Origin: JBKPNZ01 sp046732895
Lineage (GTDB): Bacteria > Actinomycetota > Thermoleophilia > Solirubrobacterales > 70-9
NCBI GenBank assembly: GCA_046732895.1
Contig: JBKPNZ010000013.1
Span: 1 to 60,955 of the forward strand
Direction: 5' to 3'
DNA: 60,955 bases
Position 1 is the stretch's first letter. Each line of letters starts with the position of its first letter. The position numbers and the translations under genes were made by a program. The notes beneath the pieces are model-generated. The model had not been told where the DNA came from. It did no database searches and worked only from the letters and a program-made list of their open reading frames with translations. This document shows positions 36,316 through 45,312 of this stretch, in pieces.

Positions 36316-38553
36316 TCAGGCGCGACCGAGGTCCCGGGCCAGGCGCGCCGCGTAGACGTCGGTGACGCGCCGGCGGCGCGCAGCCGGGGCGGGCCAGATC
36401 GCCACCAGGCCGCCGGCGACGGCGATCGCTCCCCCGATCCACAGCCAGATCACGAGCGGGTTCACGTTGACGCGGAAGTCCACCGGCGGCGCGTCCTTGA
36501 GGTAGGCGTCGCTGATCCGGGCGATCTCGGCGCCCTGCAGACGGCTCGCCACCGCCAGGCGCATCGCCGGCGGCGCCGGGGAGCCGCTGATTCGCTCGGC
36601 GCGCGCGGCGATCTGGTCAGTGCGCTCCTGCACGCGCCTGTCCGCGGCCGTGATCGCGCCGTCGAGCGGGGTCAGGTCGGGCCGCATCGCGGTCCAGAAG
36701 TCCCCTCCCGGTCCGCCCTTGCGCCCGACCTCGCTGGTCGCCTCGCCCTCGAAGAAGCTCTGCACCGAGTCGTCGGCCTCGCTCGAGTAGTAGTTGCGGG
36801 AGGGATGCAAAAGCGCGAACTGCTTCCCATCGCGGGTGACCTGGAGCACCGCCCCGAGGGTCAGCCGCTGCTCCGCGCCGGAGATCGCCGCCGTTGGCCT
36901 GGAGTAGGTAACGTCGTAGTCGCCCACCTTCGCCGACTCGCCGGGGCGGAGGCGGAGGTCGCGGCTCGTCTGGAAGCTGGTCGAGGCGGCGACCGCGATG
37001 AACAGGATCGCGAGGCCCACGTGCACGATGTAGCCGCCGTAGCGGCGGCGGTTGCGGCCGACGACCGTCAGGAGCGACCGTCCGAACGAGCCGCCCGACA
37101 GCGCGCGCTGGGCCCCCGCGCCGCGCACGAACTCCTGGCCCACGGCGGCGAGCGCAAAGGTCGCGAAGGTGAACATGATGAGCGCCGGCGGCTCGCTGAG
37201 CGCATCCGTGACGACGGCCAGGAGCGCCGCCATGACGGCGGCGATCGCGGCGGGGCGCCAGACCAGACCCCACAGCCGCCCCGCGCTCACACGGCGCCAC
37301 GCGAGCAGCGGCCCGATCCCGGTGAAGAGCACGAGCAGGATCGCGAGCGGCGTCGTCACGGTGTTGAAGAAGGGCGGGCCGACCGAGCGCTCGTCACCGG
37401 TGAGCGCCTCGGAGATCAACGGGAAGAACGTCCCCCAGAAGATCACCGCGCACAGCCCGAGCAGCAGGAGGTTGTTGACGACGAAGACCGCCTCGCGCGA
37501 CGCGAGCGACTCGATCCGCTTCGGGGAGCGCAGGTCGCCGAGGCGCGAGTAGATGAGCGCCGCCGAGCCCACCAGTACGACCGCGATCAGCGCCAGGAGC
37601 GGCGGTCCCACCTTCGACTCGCCGAAGGCGTGGATCGAGTTGAGGATGCCCGAGCGCACGAGGAAGGTGCCGAGCAGCGACAGCGCGAACGCGCCGACGA
37701 CGAGCGAGACGTTCCAGACGCGGAACATGCCCCGCTTCTCCTGGACCATGATCGAGTGCAGAAAGGCCGTGCCCACGAGCCACGGCATGAGCGCCGCATT
37801 CTCGACCGGGTCCCACCCCCAGTAGCCGCCCCAGCCGAGCTCCGAGTAGGACCAGTACGAGCCGAGCAGGAGCCCGGTCCCGAGGAAGAGCCAGGCGATG
37901 AGCGCGAAGCGCCGCGTCGAGCGGATCCAGCTGGCGTCGAGCCGGCGCGCGGCCAGGGCGCCGATCGCGAACGCGAACGGGATCGAGAAGAAGACGTAGC
38001 CCGAGTAGAGCATCGGCGGGTGCACCGCCATCGCCGGATGGCGAAGGAGCGGATTGAGCCCGACGCCGTCCACGGGCACGGGGTTCGCGGCGAGGAACGG
38101 GAACGAGTCGGCGCCCGTGTTGATCGTCCCGAAGATCATCAGGCCGGTGAAGAAGGTCGCGAGTCCGCCGAGGACCGCGGTCGCCCACGGGACGATCTCG
38201 CGGTGGCGGTTGCGGGTGACGTACAGCACGGCCGACGAGGCGAGCGAGAGGACCCACGCCCACAGAAGCAGCGACCCGGCCTGGCTCGACCACATCGCCG
38301 TCAGCTTGTAGCCGGCCGGGGTGGTGGTCGAGGAGTGGTCGGCGACGAGCTGCAGCGTGAAGTCGTCGCGCGCGAACGAGATCTCCAGGCAGGCGACGGC
38401 GATCGTGAGCAGGATCGCGAGCGCATACACCGCTCGCCGCGACGAGACCGCCCAGCGCCGGTCGCCGCTGCGCCCGGCCCACAGAGCCCCCCCGGCCACA
38501 TAGAGCGCGGCGAAGAACGCCAAGAACACGCACGCCGCACCGAGCTCGCGCAT
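36316..38553 (-). CDS. ccmF: Cytochrome c haem lyase subunit CcmF
   Basis: A 745-residue integral membrane protein with more than a dozen helices. The haem-handling WWD region is clear (SYWSYSELGWGGYWGWDPVE), and conserved His sites lie in RHPAMAVHPPMLYSGYVF and LHSIMV. A large external domain lies between about residues 530 and 690. It attaches haem from CcmE to apocytochrome c. It begins 13 bases after the ccmE stop and is followed by a CcmI-like gene, so this is an operon. Confidence 0.95.
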   Translation of the reverse strand: MRELGAACVFLAFFAALYVAGGALWAGRSGDRRWAVSSRRAVYALAILLTIAVACLEISFARDDFTLQLVADHSSTTTPAGYKLTAMWSSQAGSLLLWAWVLSLASSAVLYVTRNRHREIVPWATAVLGGLATFFTGLMIFGTINTGADSFPFLAANPVPVDGVGLNPLLRHPAMAVHPPMLYSGYVFFSIPFAFAIGALAARRLDASWIRSTRRFALIAWLFLGTGLLLGSYWSYSELGWGGYWGWDPVENAALMPWLVGTAFLHSIMVQEKRGMFRVWNVSLVVGAFALSLLGTFLVRSGILNSIHAFGESKVGPPLLALIAVVLVGSAALIYSRLGDLRSPKRIESLASREAVFVVNNLLLLGLCAVIFWGTFFPLISEALTGDERSVGPPFFNTVTTPLAILLVLFTGIGPLLAWRRVSAGRLWGLVWRPAAIAAVMAALLAVVTDALSEPPALIMFTFATFALAAVGQEFVRGAGAQRALSGGSFGRSLLTVVGRNRRRYGGYIVHVGLAILFIAVAASTSFQTSRDLRLRPGESAKVGDYDVTYSRPTAAISGAEQRLTLGAVLQVTRDGKQFALLHPSRNYYSSEADDSVQSFFEGEATSEVGRKGGPGGDFWTAMRPDLTPLDGAITAADRRVQERTDQIAARAERISGSPAPPAMRLAVASRLQGAEIARISDAYLKDAPPVDFRVNVNPLVIWLWIGGAIAVAGGLVAIWPAPAARRRRVTDVYAARLARDLGRA

Positions 38554-38566
38554 CAGGCCGGACCGC

Positions 38567-38998
38567 TCACTGGTCGGTGGTGATCATCACCTGGTCGGGA
38601 TTCTGCTGCGCGTCCTCGGAGAACTTCGAGGGGCACTTGGTGATGAGCTCGTCGCGGTCTCCCACCAGCTTTCCGTCCTGGTAATCGCCCGTGATGATCA
38701 CCTCGCGGCCCTCGCGGAAGGGATCCGGGACGGTGCCGCGGTACGTGACCGGCACGCTCTTCGAGAGATCGTCGCGGTCGCCCAGGCGGAAGCGAAGCTC
38801 CTCACCCTTGTGCGAGACCGAGCCCGGCACGACTGTGCCGGTCACCTCATAGCTGCCCGAGGAGGCGCCGAGGAGGTCCGACGGCTCCTTCGCCTCCGAG
38901 GAGGAGCTGAAGGAGACGTAGACGAGCGACGCGGCGAGCAGAACGGCTGCGCTCAGCGCCACGACCAGGCGGATCTGTCGTTTGCGGGCGGGATCCAT
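38567..38998 (-). CDS. ccmE: Haem chaperone CcmE, cysteine-type with a CxxxF variant
   Basis: A 143-residue protein with an N-terminal membrane helix (LVVALSAAVLLAASLVYVSF) and an OB-fold domain (YEVTGTVVPGSVSHKG, VPVTYRGTVPDPFREGREVI). The haem-binding residue is His in classical CcmE and Cys in the CxxxY group; here the site reads ITKCPSKFSED, i.e. Cys with Phe in place of Tyr. I use the ATG at 38998; a longer frame to 39115 crosses the divergent cyclase promoter. First gene of the ccmE-ccmF unit. Confidence 0.88.
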   Translation of the reverse strand: MDPARKRQIRLVVALSAAVLLAASLVYVSFSSSSEAKEPSDLLGASSGSYEVTGTVVPGSVSHKGEELRFRLGDRDDLSKSVPVTYRGTVPDPFREGREVIITGDYQDGKLVGDRDELITKCPSKFSEDAQQNPDQVMITTDQ

Positions 38999-39063
38999 CG
39001 ATTGGGACCAGCGATTATCGCAAGGGGTATCGTCCGGCCGCCTCCACTGGTGTTGAGAGCCCC

Positions 39064-39843
39064 ATGACCGAAACGGACCACGAAGACGCCGAGGACAAGG
39101 TCGGCATCGCCGCACGCGGAAAGGCGATCAACCAGAACCCGAAGCTCGTCGAGGGTGTGCGGCGGCTCCGCAGGCTCCTTCCCGGCGACACGCGCTTCGG
39201 CGACCCACTCTCCACCTCGGACAACGTCGTCGGCCAGCGGATCGGCGAGCTCGCCACCGAGCGTCCCAGCGTTTTGAGCGAGGCTGGCCTCGGCGCCCTG
39301 CAGGTCTGGCAGGCGCTCTCTGAGAACGCCGGGCGCGGTCGCGGCGAGCGCGACGTCGCGATCCTGTTCACCGACCTCGTCGAGTTCTCGACCTGGTCGA
39401 TGCAGGCAGGCGACGACGCAACCCTCGCCCTGCTCCGCGACGTCGCCGAGGCGATCGAGCCGCCGGTGCGTGAGCAGGGCGGCCAGATCGTCAAGCGCCT
39501 CGGCGACGGCATGATGGCCGTCTTCGGCGACGCCGCCGACGCGCTCGCGGCGGTCACCGAGGCATGCGCACGCCTCGACGGCGTCCACGCCGACGGCTAC
39601 TCGCCGCAGATCCGCGCCGGCATCCACGTCGGCCGCCCGCGCAAGATCGGCGGCGACTACCTGGGCGTCGACGTGAACATCGCGGCGCGGGTGGCCGAGC
39701 AGGCGGCGGGCAACGAGGTGCTCGTCTCCGATCGCGCGCTCGAGGCACTCGACTCCGACTCCCTGAACGCCAAGCGCAAGCGCATGTTCCGCGCGAAGGG
39801 CGTGCCCAACGAGATCGGTGTCTACTCGGTGAAACCGCGCTAG
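39064..39843 (+). CDS. Class III adenylate cyclase-like protein
   Basis: A 259-residue soluble protein. An N-terminal ~95-residue region (PGDTRFGDPLSTSDNVVG) is typical of actinobacterial cyclases with a short regulatory segment. The cyclase domain has metal Asp residues in ILFTDLVEFSTW and KRLGDGMMAVFG, the adenine-selecting Lys (VKRLGD) and Asp (GGDYLG), and VNIAARVAEQ. All catalytic positions look intact, so cAMP synthesis is likely. It diverges from ccmE by 65 bases and converges, with a 4-base overlap, on a diguanylate cyclase gene. Confidence 0.9.
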   Translation: MTETDHEDAEDKVGIAARGKAINQNPKLVEGVRRLRRLLPGDTRFGDPLSTSDNVVGQRIGELATERPSVLSEAGLGALQVWQALSENAGRGRGERDVAILFTDLVEFSTWSMQAGDDATLALLRDVAEAIEPPVREQGGQIVKRLGDGMMAVFGDAADALAAVTEACARLDGVHADGYSPQIRAGIHVGRPRKIGGDYLGVDVNIAARVAEQAAGNEVLVSDRALEALDSDSLNAKRKRMFRAKGVPNEIGVYSVKPR

Positions 39844-40832
39844 GCGGCGGTCATCGCGCGGTCACGCCCCGCCCGCTTGGCGCGGTAGAGCGCGAAGTCG
39901 GCGCGGTCGATGAGCGCCTCGGCCGACTCGTAGCGGTTCCACTCGGCAACTCCGGCGGAGACCGTCTGGCCCTCGGGCGTCACCTGGCGGAGGCGCTCGA
40001 TCACGTCCATCGCCTCGTCGATGGGGCAGTCCGGCAGCAGCACGGAGAACTCCTCGCCGCCGTACCGCGCGACGAAGTCCGACGCGCGCACCGCCAGCCG
40101 CCACGCCGAGCCGGCACGGCGCAGCATGCGGTCACCGGCCTGGTGACCGTTGGCGTCGTTGAAGTTCTTGAAGCGATCGAGGTCGAGCAGCGCGACGCAG
40201 AGCCGCTGCTGCGTGCGCTTGGCGCGGGCGAGCTCGCGCTCGAGCTCCTCGTCCCACGCCCGCCGGTTCGGGAGCGCGGTCAGCGAATCGACGCGCGCGG
40301 TCTCCTCGGCGCGCGCGAGCAGCTCGGCCTGCTGGATCTCGAGCAGCTTGCGCTCGGTGATGTCACGAACGAAGCCGTGGAAGGCGGTGCCGCGCCCCGC
40401 CTCGCGGATCGCGGTCACCGACAGCTCGACGGGGATCTCCGATCCGTCGCGGTGCACGGCGGTGAGCTCGGTCCGCGGGCCGACGACCTTCCCCTTACCG
40501 GTCTCGAGGAAGCGCTTGATCCCCTCCCGGTGACGACCGCGAAGCTCCTCGGGGATGATCAGCTCGGCGACGGTGCGGCCGATGGCCTCGTCACGCGGCC
40601 ATCCGAACATGGTCTCGGCAGCCGCGTTCCAGGCGACGACGCGACCCTCTTCGTCCATCTCGACGTAGGCCTCGTGCGAGCGGTCGAGGATCCGCCTCGT
40701 CCGCTCCTCGCGCTCGCTGCGCAGGCGCTCGGGGTCGGCGGCCGCGCCCAGGCGCGCGGCCCGCAGCGCGCGGGCGAGCAGGATGACCGCCACCAACAGA
40801 GCGATCGTCGCGATGAGCAGGATCCAGGACAA
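39840..40832 (-). CDS. Membrane-anchored PAS-GGDEF diguanylate cyclase
   Basis: A 330-residue protein: one N-terminal helix (ILLIATIALLVAVILLARAL), a PAS domain at about 45-165 (DRSHEAYVEMDEEGRVVAWN, then FHGFVRDITERK), then GGDEF. The active site reads ARYGGEEFSVLL and an inhibitory I-site RxxD (RASD) lies five residues ahead, so it should make c-di-GMP with product feedback. Start TTG at 40832, with other starts possible. It converges on the cAMP cyclase gene. Confidence 0.9.
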   Translation of the reverse strand: MSWILLIATIALLVAVILLARALRAARLGAAADPERLRSEREERTRRILDRSHEAYVEMDEEGRVVAWNAAAETMFGWPRDEAIGRTVAELIIPEELRGRHREGIKRFLETGKGKVVGPRTELTAVHRDGSEIPVELSVTAIREAGRGTAFHGFVRDITERKLLEIQQAELLARAEETARVDSLTALPNRRAWDEELERELARAKRTQQRLCVALLDLDRFKNFNDANGHQAGDRMLRRAGSAWRLAVRASDFVARYGGEEFSVLLPDCPIDEAMDVIERLRQVTPEGQTVSAGVAEWNRYESAEALIDRADFALYRAKRAGRDRAMTAA

Positions 40833-40894
40833 CTCCGGCTGTATATCGACCTCGGCGTCAGTGCGCTTGAGGATTCACCCGCAGGAGCCCGCGG

Positions 40895-41401
40895 TCAATG
40901 GATCAGGATCTTCAAGCCGACGATGAACAGGCCGATGCTGCAGCCCACCATGACCCCGAAGAGCGTTTTCGCCCAGCCGAAGCCCGAGCGCCGGCCGATC
41001 TCGAATTCCCACACCGCGAGGCTTCCGACACCGGCGGCGAGTGAGAGGTCGATCGCGGTGCCGTAGGAGTAGACCCCCAGGGCGCCGAGCAGCAGAAGCG
41101 CCGCCACGGGCGCCGCAGCGACCACGATCGGCAGCTCGTCGCGGGCGTGCTGCATGACCTCGTCGACGCGCAGCCCGCGGTCCATCTCCATCCGCTGGGC
41201 GAGCGCCTCGGAGTACACGTGCGCCGACCAGAACACAAACAAGGTGGCGGCAACCGCTCCCAGCACCTCCCACGAGCTGAGCGACCGGTCCTCCGAGAAT
41301 GCCGCGACCACGGAGAGCGCGAGGATCTGCCCATAGATCGCCCTCGCGGCCCATGGCCGACCGGCGCCTGAGTACTGGTCGATGCCAGGGCGGTCGGGCA
41401 C
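40895..41401 (-). CDS. Conserved membrane protein of unknown function
   Basis: About 168 residues with four or five helices (SWEVLGAVAATLFVFWSAHV, PIVVAAAPVAALLLLGALGV, LSLAAGVGSLAVWEFEIG, LFGVMVGCSIGLFIVGLKIL). A conserved-looking charged loop follows helix 1 (MEMDRGLRVDEVMQHARDE). The GTG at 41401 lies 11 bases after the carboxylate-amine ligase stop, making it the last gene of that operon. I do not recognise a family. Confidence 0.65.
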   Translation of the reverse strand: MPDRPGIDQYSGAGRPWAARAIYGQILALSVVAAFSEDRSLSSWEVLGAVAATLFVFWSAHVYSEALAQRMEMDRGLRVDEVMQHARDELPIVVAAAPVAALLLLGALGVYSYGTAIDLSLAAGVGSLAVWEFEIGRRSGFGWAKTLFGVMVGCSIGLFIVGLKILIH

Positions 41402-41412
41402 GCGGCGCCAGC

Positions 41413-42495
41413 CTACATCGGCTCCGCCGTCTCCCGGATGAGCAGCTCGAGCAGCTCCTCCGCCCCGCCCTTCGAGTGCGCCGCACGCTGGCGCTCGGCG
41501 CCGCCACCCTCGCGCAGGATGCGATCGATGCCCTCGAGCGCGTCGCCGTCGCCCGCATCGCGAGCGTGCGGGCGCGCCAGCTCCAGCGCATCGCGGACGG
41601 CCCCGGGCAACGGCGCAAGGCGCTCGCCGTGGAGGATCTCGGCGTCCAGCCCATCGCGCGCCGCGCGAAACGAGGACCACTCGAGGGACGCGGCGGGCGG
41701 CGAGCTGCGGTCCGACTCCGCCTCGTGGGCGGCGAGGCCGCGCACCAGCGCCCCCACAGCGGCGACATCGCCAAGGCGCGACTGGACGTCGAGCTCGCGC
41801 AGCTCGACCGTCCCCAGGCGGGGATGCAGGCGCACGTCCCACCACAGCAGGGTGTAGTCGTCCGGGCCGCCGCCCGCGGCGATGTCGCTCAGGCGCTCCT
41901 CGTAGTCGTCGAAGTCGCGCAGCTTCGGCGGCACGCCGCGCCCCGGGTAGGCCCGCACGAGCGCGGCGCGCGAGCTGGCCATCCCCGAGTCCGCTCCGAA
42001 CCAGTACGGCGACGCGGCGGCGAGGCCGGCCAGCATCGGCAGCCAGCGCCGCATGCCGTTGAAGGCGCGCACCGCAGTCTGCGGGTCGGGCATGCCCACG
42101 TGGACGTGAAGGGCGCACTCCGGCGTCCTTTGCAGGAGGCCGCGCATCTCGCCGAGCACTCGCAGGTAGCGCTCGGCCGCGACCAGCTCGGCGTCGCCGA
42201 GGCCTCCCTCCGGATGGACCCCCACACCCATCAGGGTGGCCCCCGCCTCACGCGCCGCGGCGCGAAGGGCCTCAAGCTCCGTGGCGGCCTCTGTGGCGCT
42301 CGCCGCCGGGCCGCCGCGGAGCTCGATCTCCGCCGCGTAGGCCTCGTGGGCCGCGTGGCCCTCCTCGGCTTCCATCCGCTCGAGCACGTCCGCCGCGACC
42401 GGCGTCAGGCGGTGCGAGCGCGAGTCGACGAGCAGCAGCTCCTCCTCGATCCCGACCCGGAAGGCATCGCCGTTGCCGAAGGCGTGCTCGATCAC
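41413..42495 (-). CDS. YbdK-type carboxylate-amine ligase (GCS2 family)
   Basis: A 360-residue ATP-grasp-like glutamate-cysteine ligase family 2 protein: VGIEEELLLVDSRSHRLTP at the N-terminus, then ECALHVHVGMPD and LHPRLGTVELRELDVQ, all family hallmarks. It joins an amino group to a carboxylate, classically gamma-glutamylcysteine formation, but YbdK members vary. The GTG start at 42495 overlaps the preceding stop (GTGA), so translation is coupled to the FAD oxidoreductase. Confidence 0.87.
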   Translation of the reverse strand: MIEHAFGNGDAFRVGIEEELLLVDSRSHRLTPVAADVLERMEAEEGHAAHEAYAAEIELRGGPAASATEAATELEALRAAAREAGATLMGVGVHPEGGLGDAELVAAERYLRVLGEMRGLLQRTPECALHVHVGMPDPQTAVRAFNGMRRWLPMLAGLAAASPYWFGADSGMASSRAALVRAYPGRGVPPKLRDFDDYEERLSDIAAGGGPDDYTLLWWDVRLHPRLGTVELRELDVQSRLGDVAAVGALVRGLAAHEAESDRSSPPAASLEWSSFRAARDGLDAEILHGERLAPLPGAVRDALELARPHARDAGDGDALEGIDRILREGGGAERQRAAHSKGGAEELLELLIRETAEPM

Positions 42496-43559
42496 ATCAG
42501 CCGCCCATCGAGCGCCGCCGCCGCGGCGACCCTGCCCAGGACGAGCGCGGCCGCCAGGCCGCTCGAGTAGCCGCCGGTGGCGATCCCGCCGACGTCGTTG
42601 CCCGCCGCGAAGACGCCCGGGGCCGCCTGCCCACGCTCGTCGACCGCGAGGCCGCCGAGCGTCGTCGTCACCCCGGCGACGGTCTCGACCACGACGGCGC
42701 CCGGCTCGCCGCGAATCGGAGCGCCCAGCGCCCGAGCCACGTTGATCATCTCCCCCACCGTCCGGCGGCCGACCGTCTCCTCGAGCGAGTCGTGGGTCAC
42801 CCGCAGCCACGCGCGGGCCTGCGGCTGACGTGCGGTCCACTGCACGACATCGATCTCAGACCAGGTACGGGCCTCGTAGGGCTCGCCGCGCGCGTTCGCG
42901 ATCGTGGCGTGACGGCCGTAGAGCTGGGCCGCACGTACGAAGTCCTCCGCGGCGATGCCGCCGGGCGCCGCGGGCATGTTGCGGCCGTAGATCTGCTCGA
43001 GCCCGGCGGATGCCTGGGCGCCCGCTTCCAGCCCCAGGCGAAGCCCGTCGCCGGTGGCGCCCGGCGCGCTCCGCAGGAGGAGGTGATCGGCCTCGCCGGT
43101 GACATGCGCGCCGAGCAGCTCGCGGTCGGCGGCAAAGCCGCCGGTGGCGAGCACCACGGGCACGTCGTCGGGCAGCTCCATCAGCGTCTCGCCCAGCCGG
43201 GGCGGGCCGGCGGCGCGGACCAGCGCATCGCACATACCGGCGGGGTCGAAGAAGACGCCCGTGGTCCGCGGGTTGCGGCTCTCGCGGTCGCTGATGGCAG
43301 CGCCGAGCCCCTCGAGCCACTCGATGTCCGCATCGAGCCGGTCGAACACGAGCCGCTGCAGGCGCTCGTCGCCCTGCGGGCACTCGGCGCGAAAGGCCTC
43401 GAAGGTCCGGTGGCGCCAGACGGCGCCGCTCGAGAGCCGCATCGCCCCGCCGGGGCGGTCGAGCTTCTCCAGGACCTCGACCTCCGCTCCGCGCTCGCGC
43501 GCCTCCGCGGCGGCGACCAAACCCGCCATCCCGGCGCCGGCGACGACGAGGTCTGGCAT
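42492..43559 (-). CDS. FAD-dependent oxidoreductase (fumarate reductase/KSTD-type flavoprotein)
   Basis: A 355-residue flavoprotein: LVVAGAGMAGLVAAAEARERG and VEVLEKLDRPGGAMRLSSG bind FAD, and the C-terminal FAD contact reads GVFAAGNDVGGIATGGYSSGLAAAL. The layout matches fumarate reductase/3-ketosteroid dehydrogenase flavoproteins, although it is shorter than most (450-550). It sits between a VOC protein (9 bases upstream) and the ligase gene. Substrate unknown. Confidence 0.84.
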   Translation of the reverse strand: MPDLVVAGAGMAGLVAAAEARERGAEVEVLEKLDRPGGAMRLSSGAVWRHRTFEAFRAECPQGDERLQRLVFDRLDADIEWLEGLGAAISDRESRNPRTTGVFFDPAGMCDALVRAAGPPRLGETLMELPDDVPVVLATGGFAADRELLGAHVTGEADHLLLRSAPGATGDGLRLGLEAGAQASAGLEQIYGRNMPAAPGGIAAEDFVRAAQLYGRHATIANARGEPYEARTWSEIDVVQWTARQPQARAWLRVTHDSLEETVGRRTVGEMINVARALGAPIRGEPGAVVVETVAGVTTTLGGLAVDERGQAAPGVFAAGNDVGGIATGGYSSGLAAALVLGRVAAAAALDGRLM

Positions 43560-43568
43560 CGGCCGAAT

Positions 43569-44255
43569 CTAGACCAGCGAGAAGCCGGGCTTGTGCTCGA
43601 CGTACTCGACCACGATGCCTTCGGGGCCCCGAACGAAGACGGCAAGGGTGTTCTCGGCATCCACGACCTTGTCGATCTGGAGGCCGCGCCGCTCTGCCTC
43701 CGCCTTGATCTCCTCCATCGAGTCGACCAGGAGCGCCAGGTGGTTCAGGAGCGGCCGCTCGCCCTCGGGCTCGCCGCCCGGCTCGAGCAGGACCGCCTTG
43801 TCGGCCACCTGAAGCGTGCCGTTCCGCCGCTCGAAGCCGAGCTCGGCGAAGCCGGTCGCGGCGCTGTCGGGGTCGGGGACCCGCAGCACGACGTGGTCGA
43901 GGTCGTAGTCGACGCCTTCGCCCGCGATCAGCCCCAGCCGCAGGCCCCCAGGCGCCTCGAAGGTGGCGACCTCGCCGCCGCGGTTGACGGACACCTCGCC
44001 GGGCAGTGCGGCCAGCGCCTCGTCCCGATCACCGACCCGCAGGACCACCCGCTCCAGGGCCCCGGCCTCGCGCGGGCCCTCCGCGTCGAAGAGGGTGAGC
44101 TTGCCGCGCTTGGCGTCGACGCCGAGCAGGGTGAAGTCATCGCCACGCTCGATCACGTGCATGCCGAGGTTGTTGGTGAGGAACTGCGCCAGCGGATCGC
44201 GCTCGGCGACCCAGAGCGCCACGTGGTCCAGGCTGTTCGCGCGGATCTCGCTCAT
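43569..44255 (-). CDS. VOC/glyoxalase-family protein
   Basis: A 228-residue protein of two VOC modules: SLDHVALWVAERDPLAQFL in the first, YDLDHVVLRVPDPDSAATGF and PLLNHLALLVDSMEEIK in the second, closing with GPEGIVVEYVEHKPGF. The His/Glu metal ligands of one site appear intact. I use the ATG at 44255 behind AGAAGGTG; the frame open to 44372 crosses the divergent promoter. First gene of a four-gene operon with the FAD enzyme, ligase and membrane protein. Confidence 0.82.
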   Translation of the reverse strand: MSEIRANSLDHVALWVAERDPLAQFLTNNLGMHVIERGDDFTLLGVDAKRGKLTLFDAEGPREAGALERVVLRVGDRDEALAALPGEVSVNRGGEVATFEAPGGLRLGLIAGEGVDYDLDHVVLRVPDPDSAATGFAELGFERRNGTLQVADKAVLLEPGGEPEGERPLLNHLALLVDSMEEIKAEAERRGLQIDKVVDAENTLAVFVRGPEGIVVEYVEHKPGFSLV

Positions 44256-44331
44256 ATGAGCGCACCTTCTACCCGATCGCGGCCTCGAATCACCGGCGGG
44301 GACCGGCCGGGCTCCCGGCCAGACTGACGGC

Positions 44332-45111
44332 GTGGAGCTCACCCTCCTGTCATGGAACGTCGCCGGGCGCACCGTCCTGTGCGACCGTCAGGCCGCGGCC
44401 GTTGAACGGCGCGTGCCCGACGTCGTCGCCCTCCAGGAGGTGAGGCCGTCCACCGCGCCGCGCTGGCGCCGGTGGCTGGCCGGGGTGGGGCTGGCTCACG
44501 CGCTCGATTCCGGCGAGTTTCGCGACGGCCGGCGCATCTTCAACCTGCTCGTCTCGCGCTGGGAGCTCACCGCCCTTGCGCCCATCGGCTGCCCTCAGCC
44601 GGAGCGGGTGCTCTCCGCGGTCTCCGAGTCCCCCACCGGGCAGATCGAGATCCACGTCGCCCACGTCCCGCCCGCGTCGCGCAATGGGCTCATGAAGGTC
44701 GAGACCTGCGAGGCGCTCTACGCGCGCCTCGCCGCGCCGTGCGATCGCCACCGGATCCTGTGCGGTGATCTCAACACACCGCGCTTCGAGACGACCGACG
44801 GCGAGGTCGAGACCTTCGCCTCCAATCACCCCGAGCGGGCGGCGCGCTGGGACGCCGCCGAGCGCTCGCTCGTCACGGGCCTTGCCGAGTGGGACCTGCA
44901 CGACGCCTTCCGGGAGCTCAACGGCTACGAGCGCCGCGACGTCAGCTGGGTCATGCACACGCGGGCGCGGCGCAAGTCCGGCCATCGCCTGGATCACGTG
45001 CTCGCCTCGCGCTCGCTGCGGGCTCAGCACTGCGACTACATGCACGAGTGGCGCGAGGCCGGACTCTCCGACCACTCGCCCATCGAGGCCGTGTTCCGGC
45101 CGGACCAGTAA
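44332..45111 (+). CDS. Endonuclease/exonuclease/phosphatase-fold protein
   Basis: A 259-residue EEP-fold metal-dependent phosphoesterase. Catalytic blocks are readable in order: LSWNVAGR, VVALQEVRP, HVAHVPPAS, LCGDLNTPR, GHRLDHVLAS and the terminal LSDHSPIEAVF. There is no signal peptide, so it is cytoplasmic. The substrate may be nucleic acid, phospholipid or a small molecule. GTG start at 44332. Confidence 0.86.
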   Translation: MELTLLSWNVAGRTVLCDRQAAAVERRVPDVVALQEVRPSTAPRWRRWLAGVGLAHALDSGEFRDGRRIFNLLVSRWELTALAPIGCPQPERVLSAVSESPTGQIEIHVAHVPPASRNGLMKVETCEALYARLAAPCDRHRILCGDLNTPRFETTDGEVETFASNHPERAARWDAAERSLVTGLAEWDLHDAFRELNGYERRDVSWVMHTRARRKSGHRLDHVLASRSLRAQHCDYMHEWREAGLSDHSPIEAVFRPDQ

Positions 45112-45222
45112 ACGGGCGCCGGCTCCCCTGACCGGCGACCCGTCGTCCTGGCCACCCGGCCAGTCCGCGCGTGATCCTACCTGTAGCCTGCCCGTCGGCA
45201 GGCGATCCAGGGAGGGACGTTC

Positions 45223-45309
45223 TTGAACAACCTGCAGCCGGGCGGCACACTGATGCCGTGCACCGACGACGTGCCCTGCTACTCCAACGGATACACGGGC
45301 CCGCCGTAG
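45223..45309 (+). CDS. Candidate 28-residue two-cysteine peptide
   Basis: A TTG at 45223 preceded by GGGAGGG opens a 28-codon frame ending in TAG at 45309. The peptide opens MNNLQPGGTLMPC and ends YSNGYTGPP, with two Cys and no charged basic residue. Just upstream (45186-45203) GCCTGCC/GGCAGGC forms a 7-bp hairpin with a 4-base loop, possibly a terminator for the EEP gene or part of a leader. Such a short frame can arise by chance; the ribosome site is the main support. It would converge with marR. Confidence 0.3.
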   Translation: MNNLQPGGTLMPCTDDVPCYSNGYTGPP

Positions 45310-45312
45310 GGG

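Noticed and set aside
36106..38583. An 825-codon plus-strand frame opposite ccmF
   Set aside because: It mirrors a clear ccmF on the other strand, and its composition (Arg/Glu/Asp-rich, no domain) is that of an antisense frame in GC-rich DNA.
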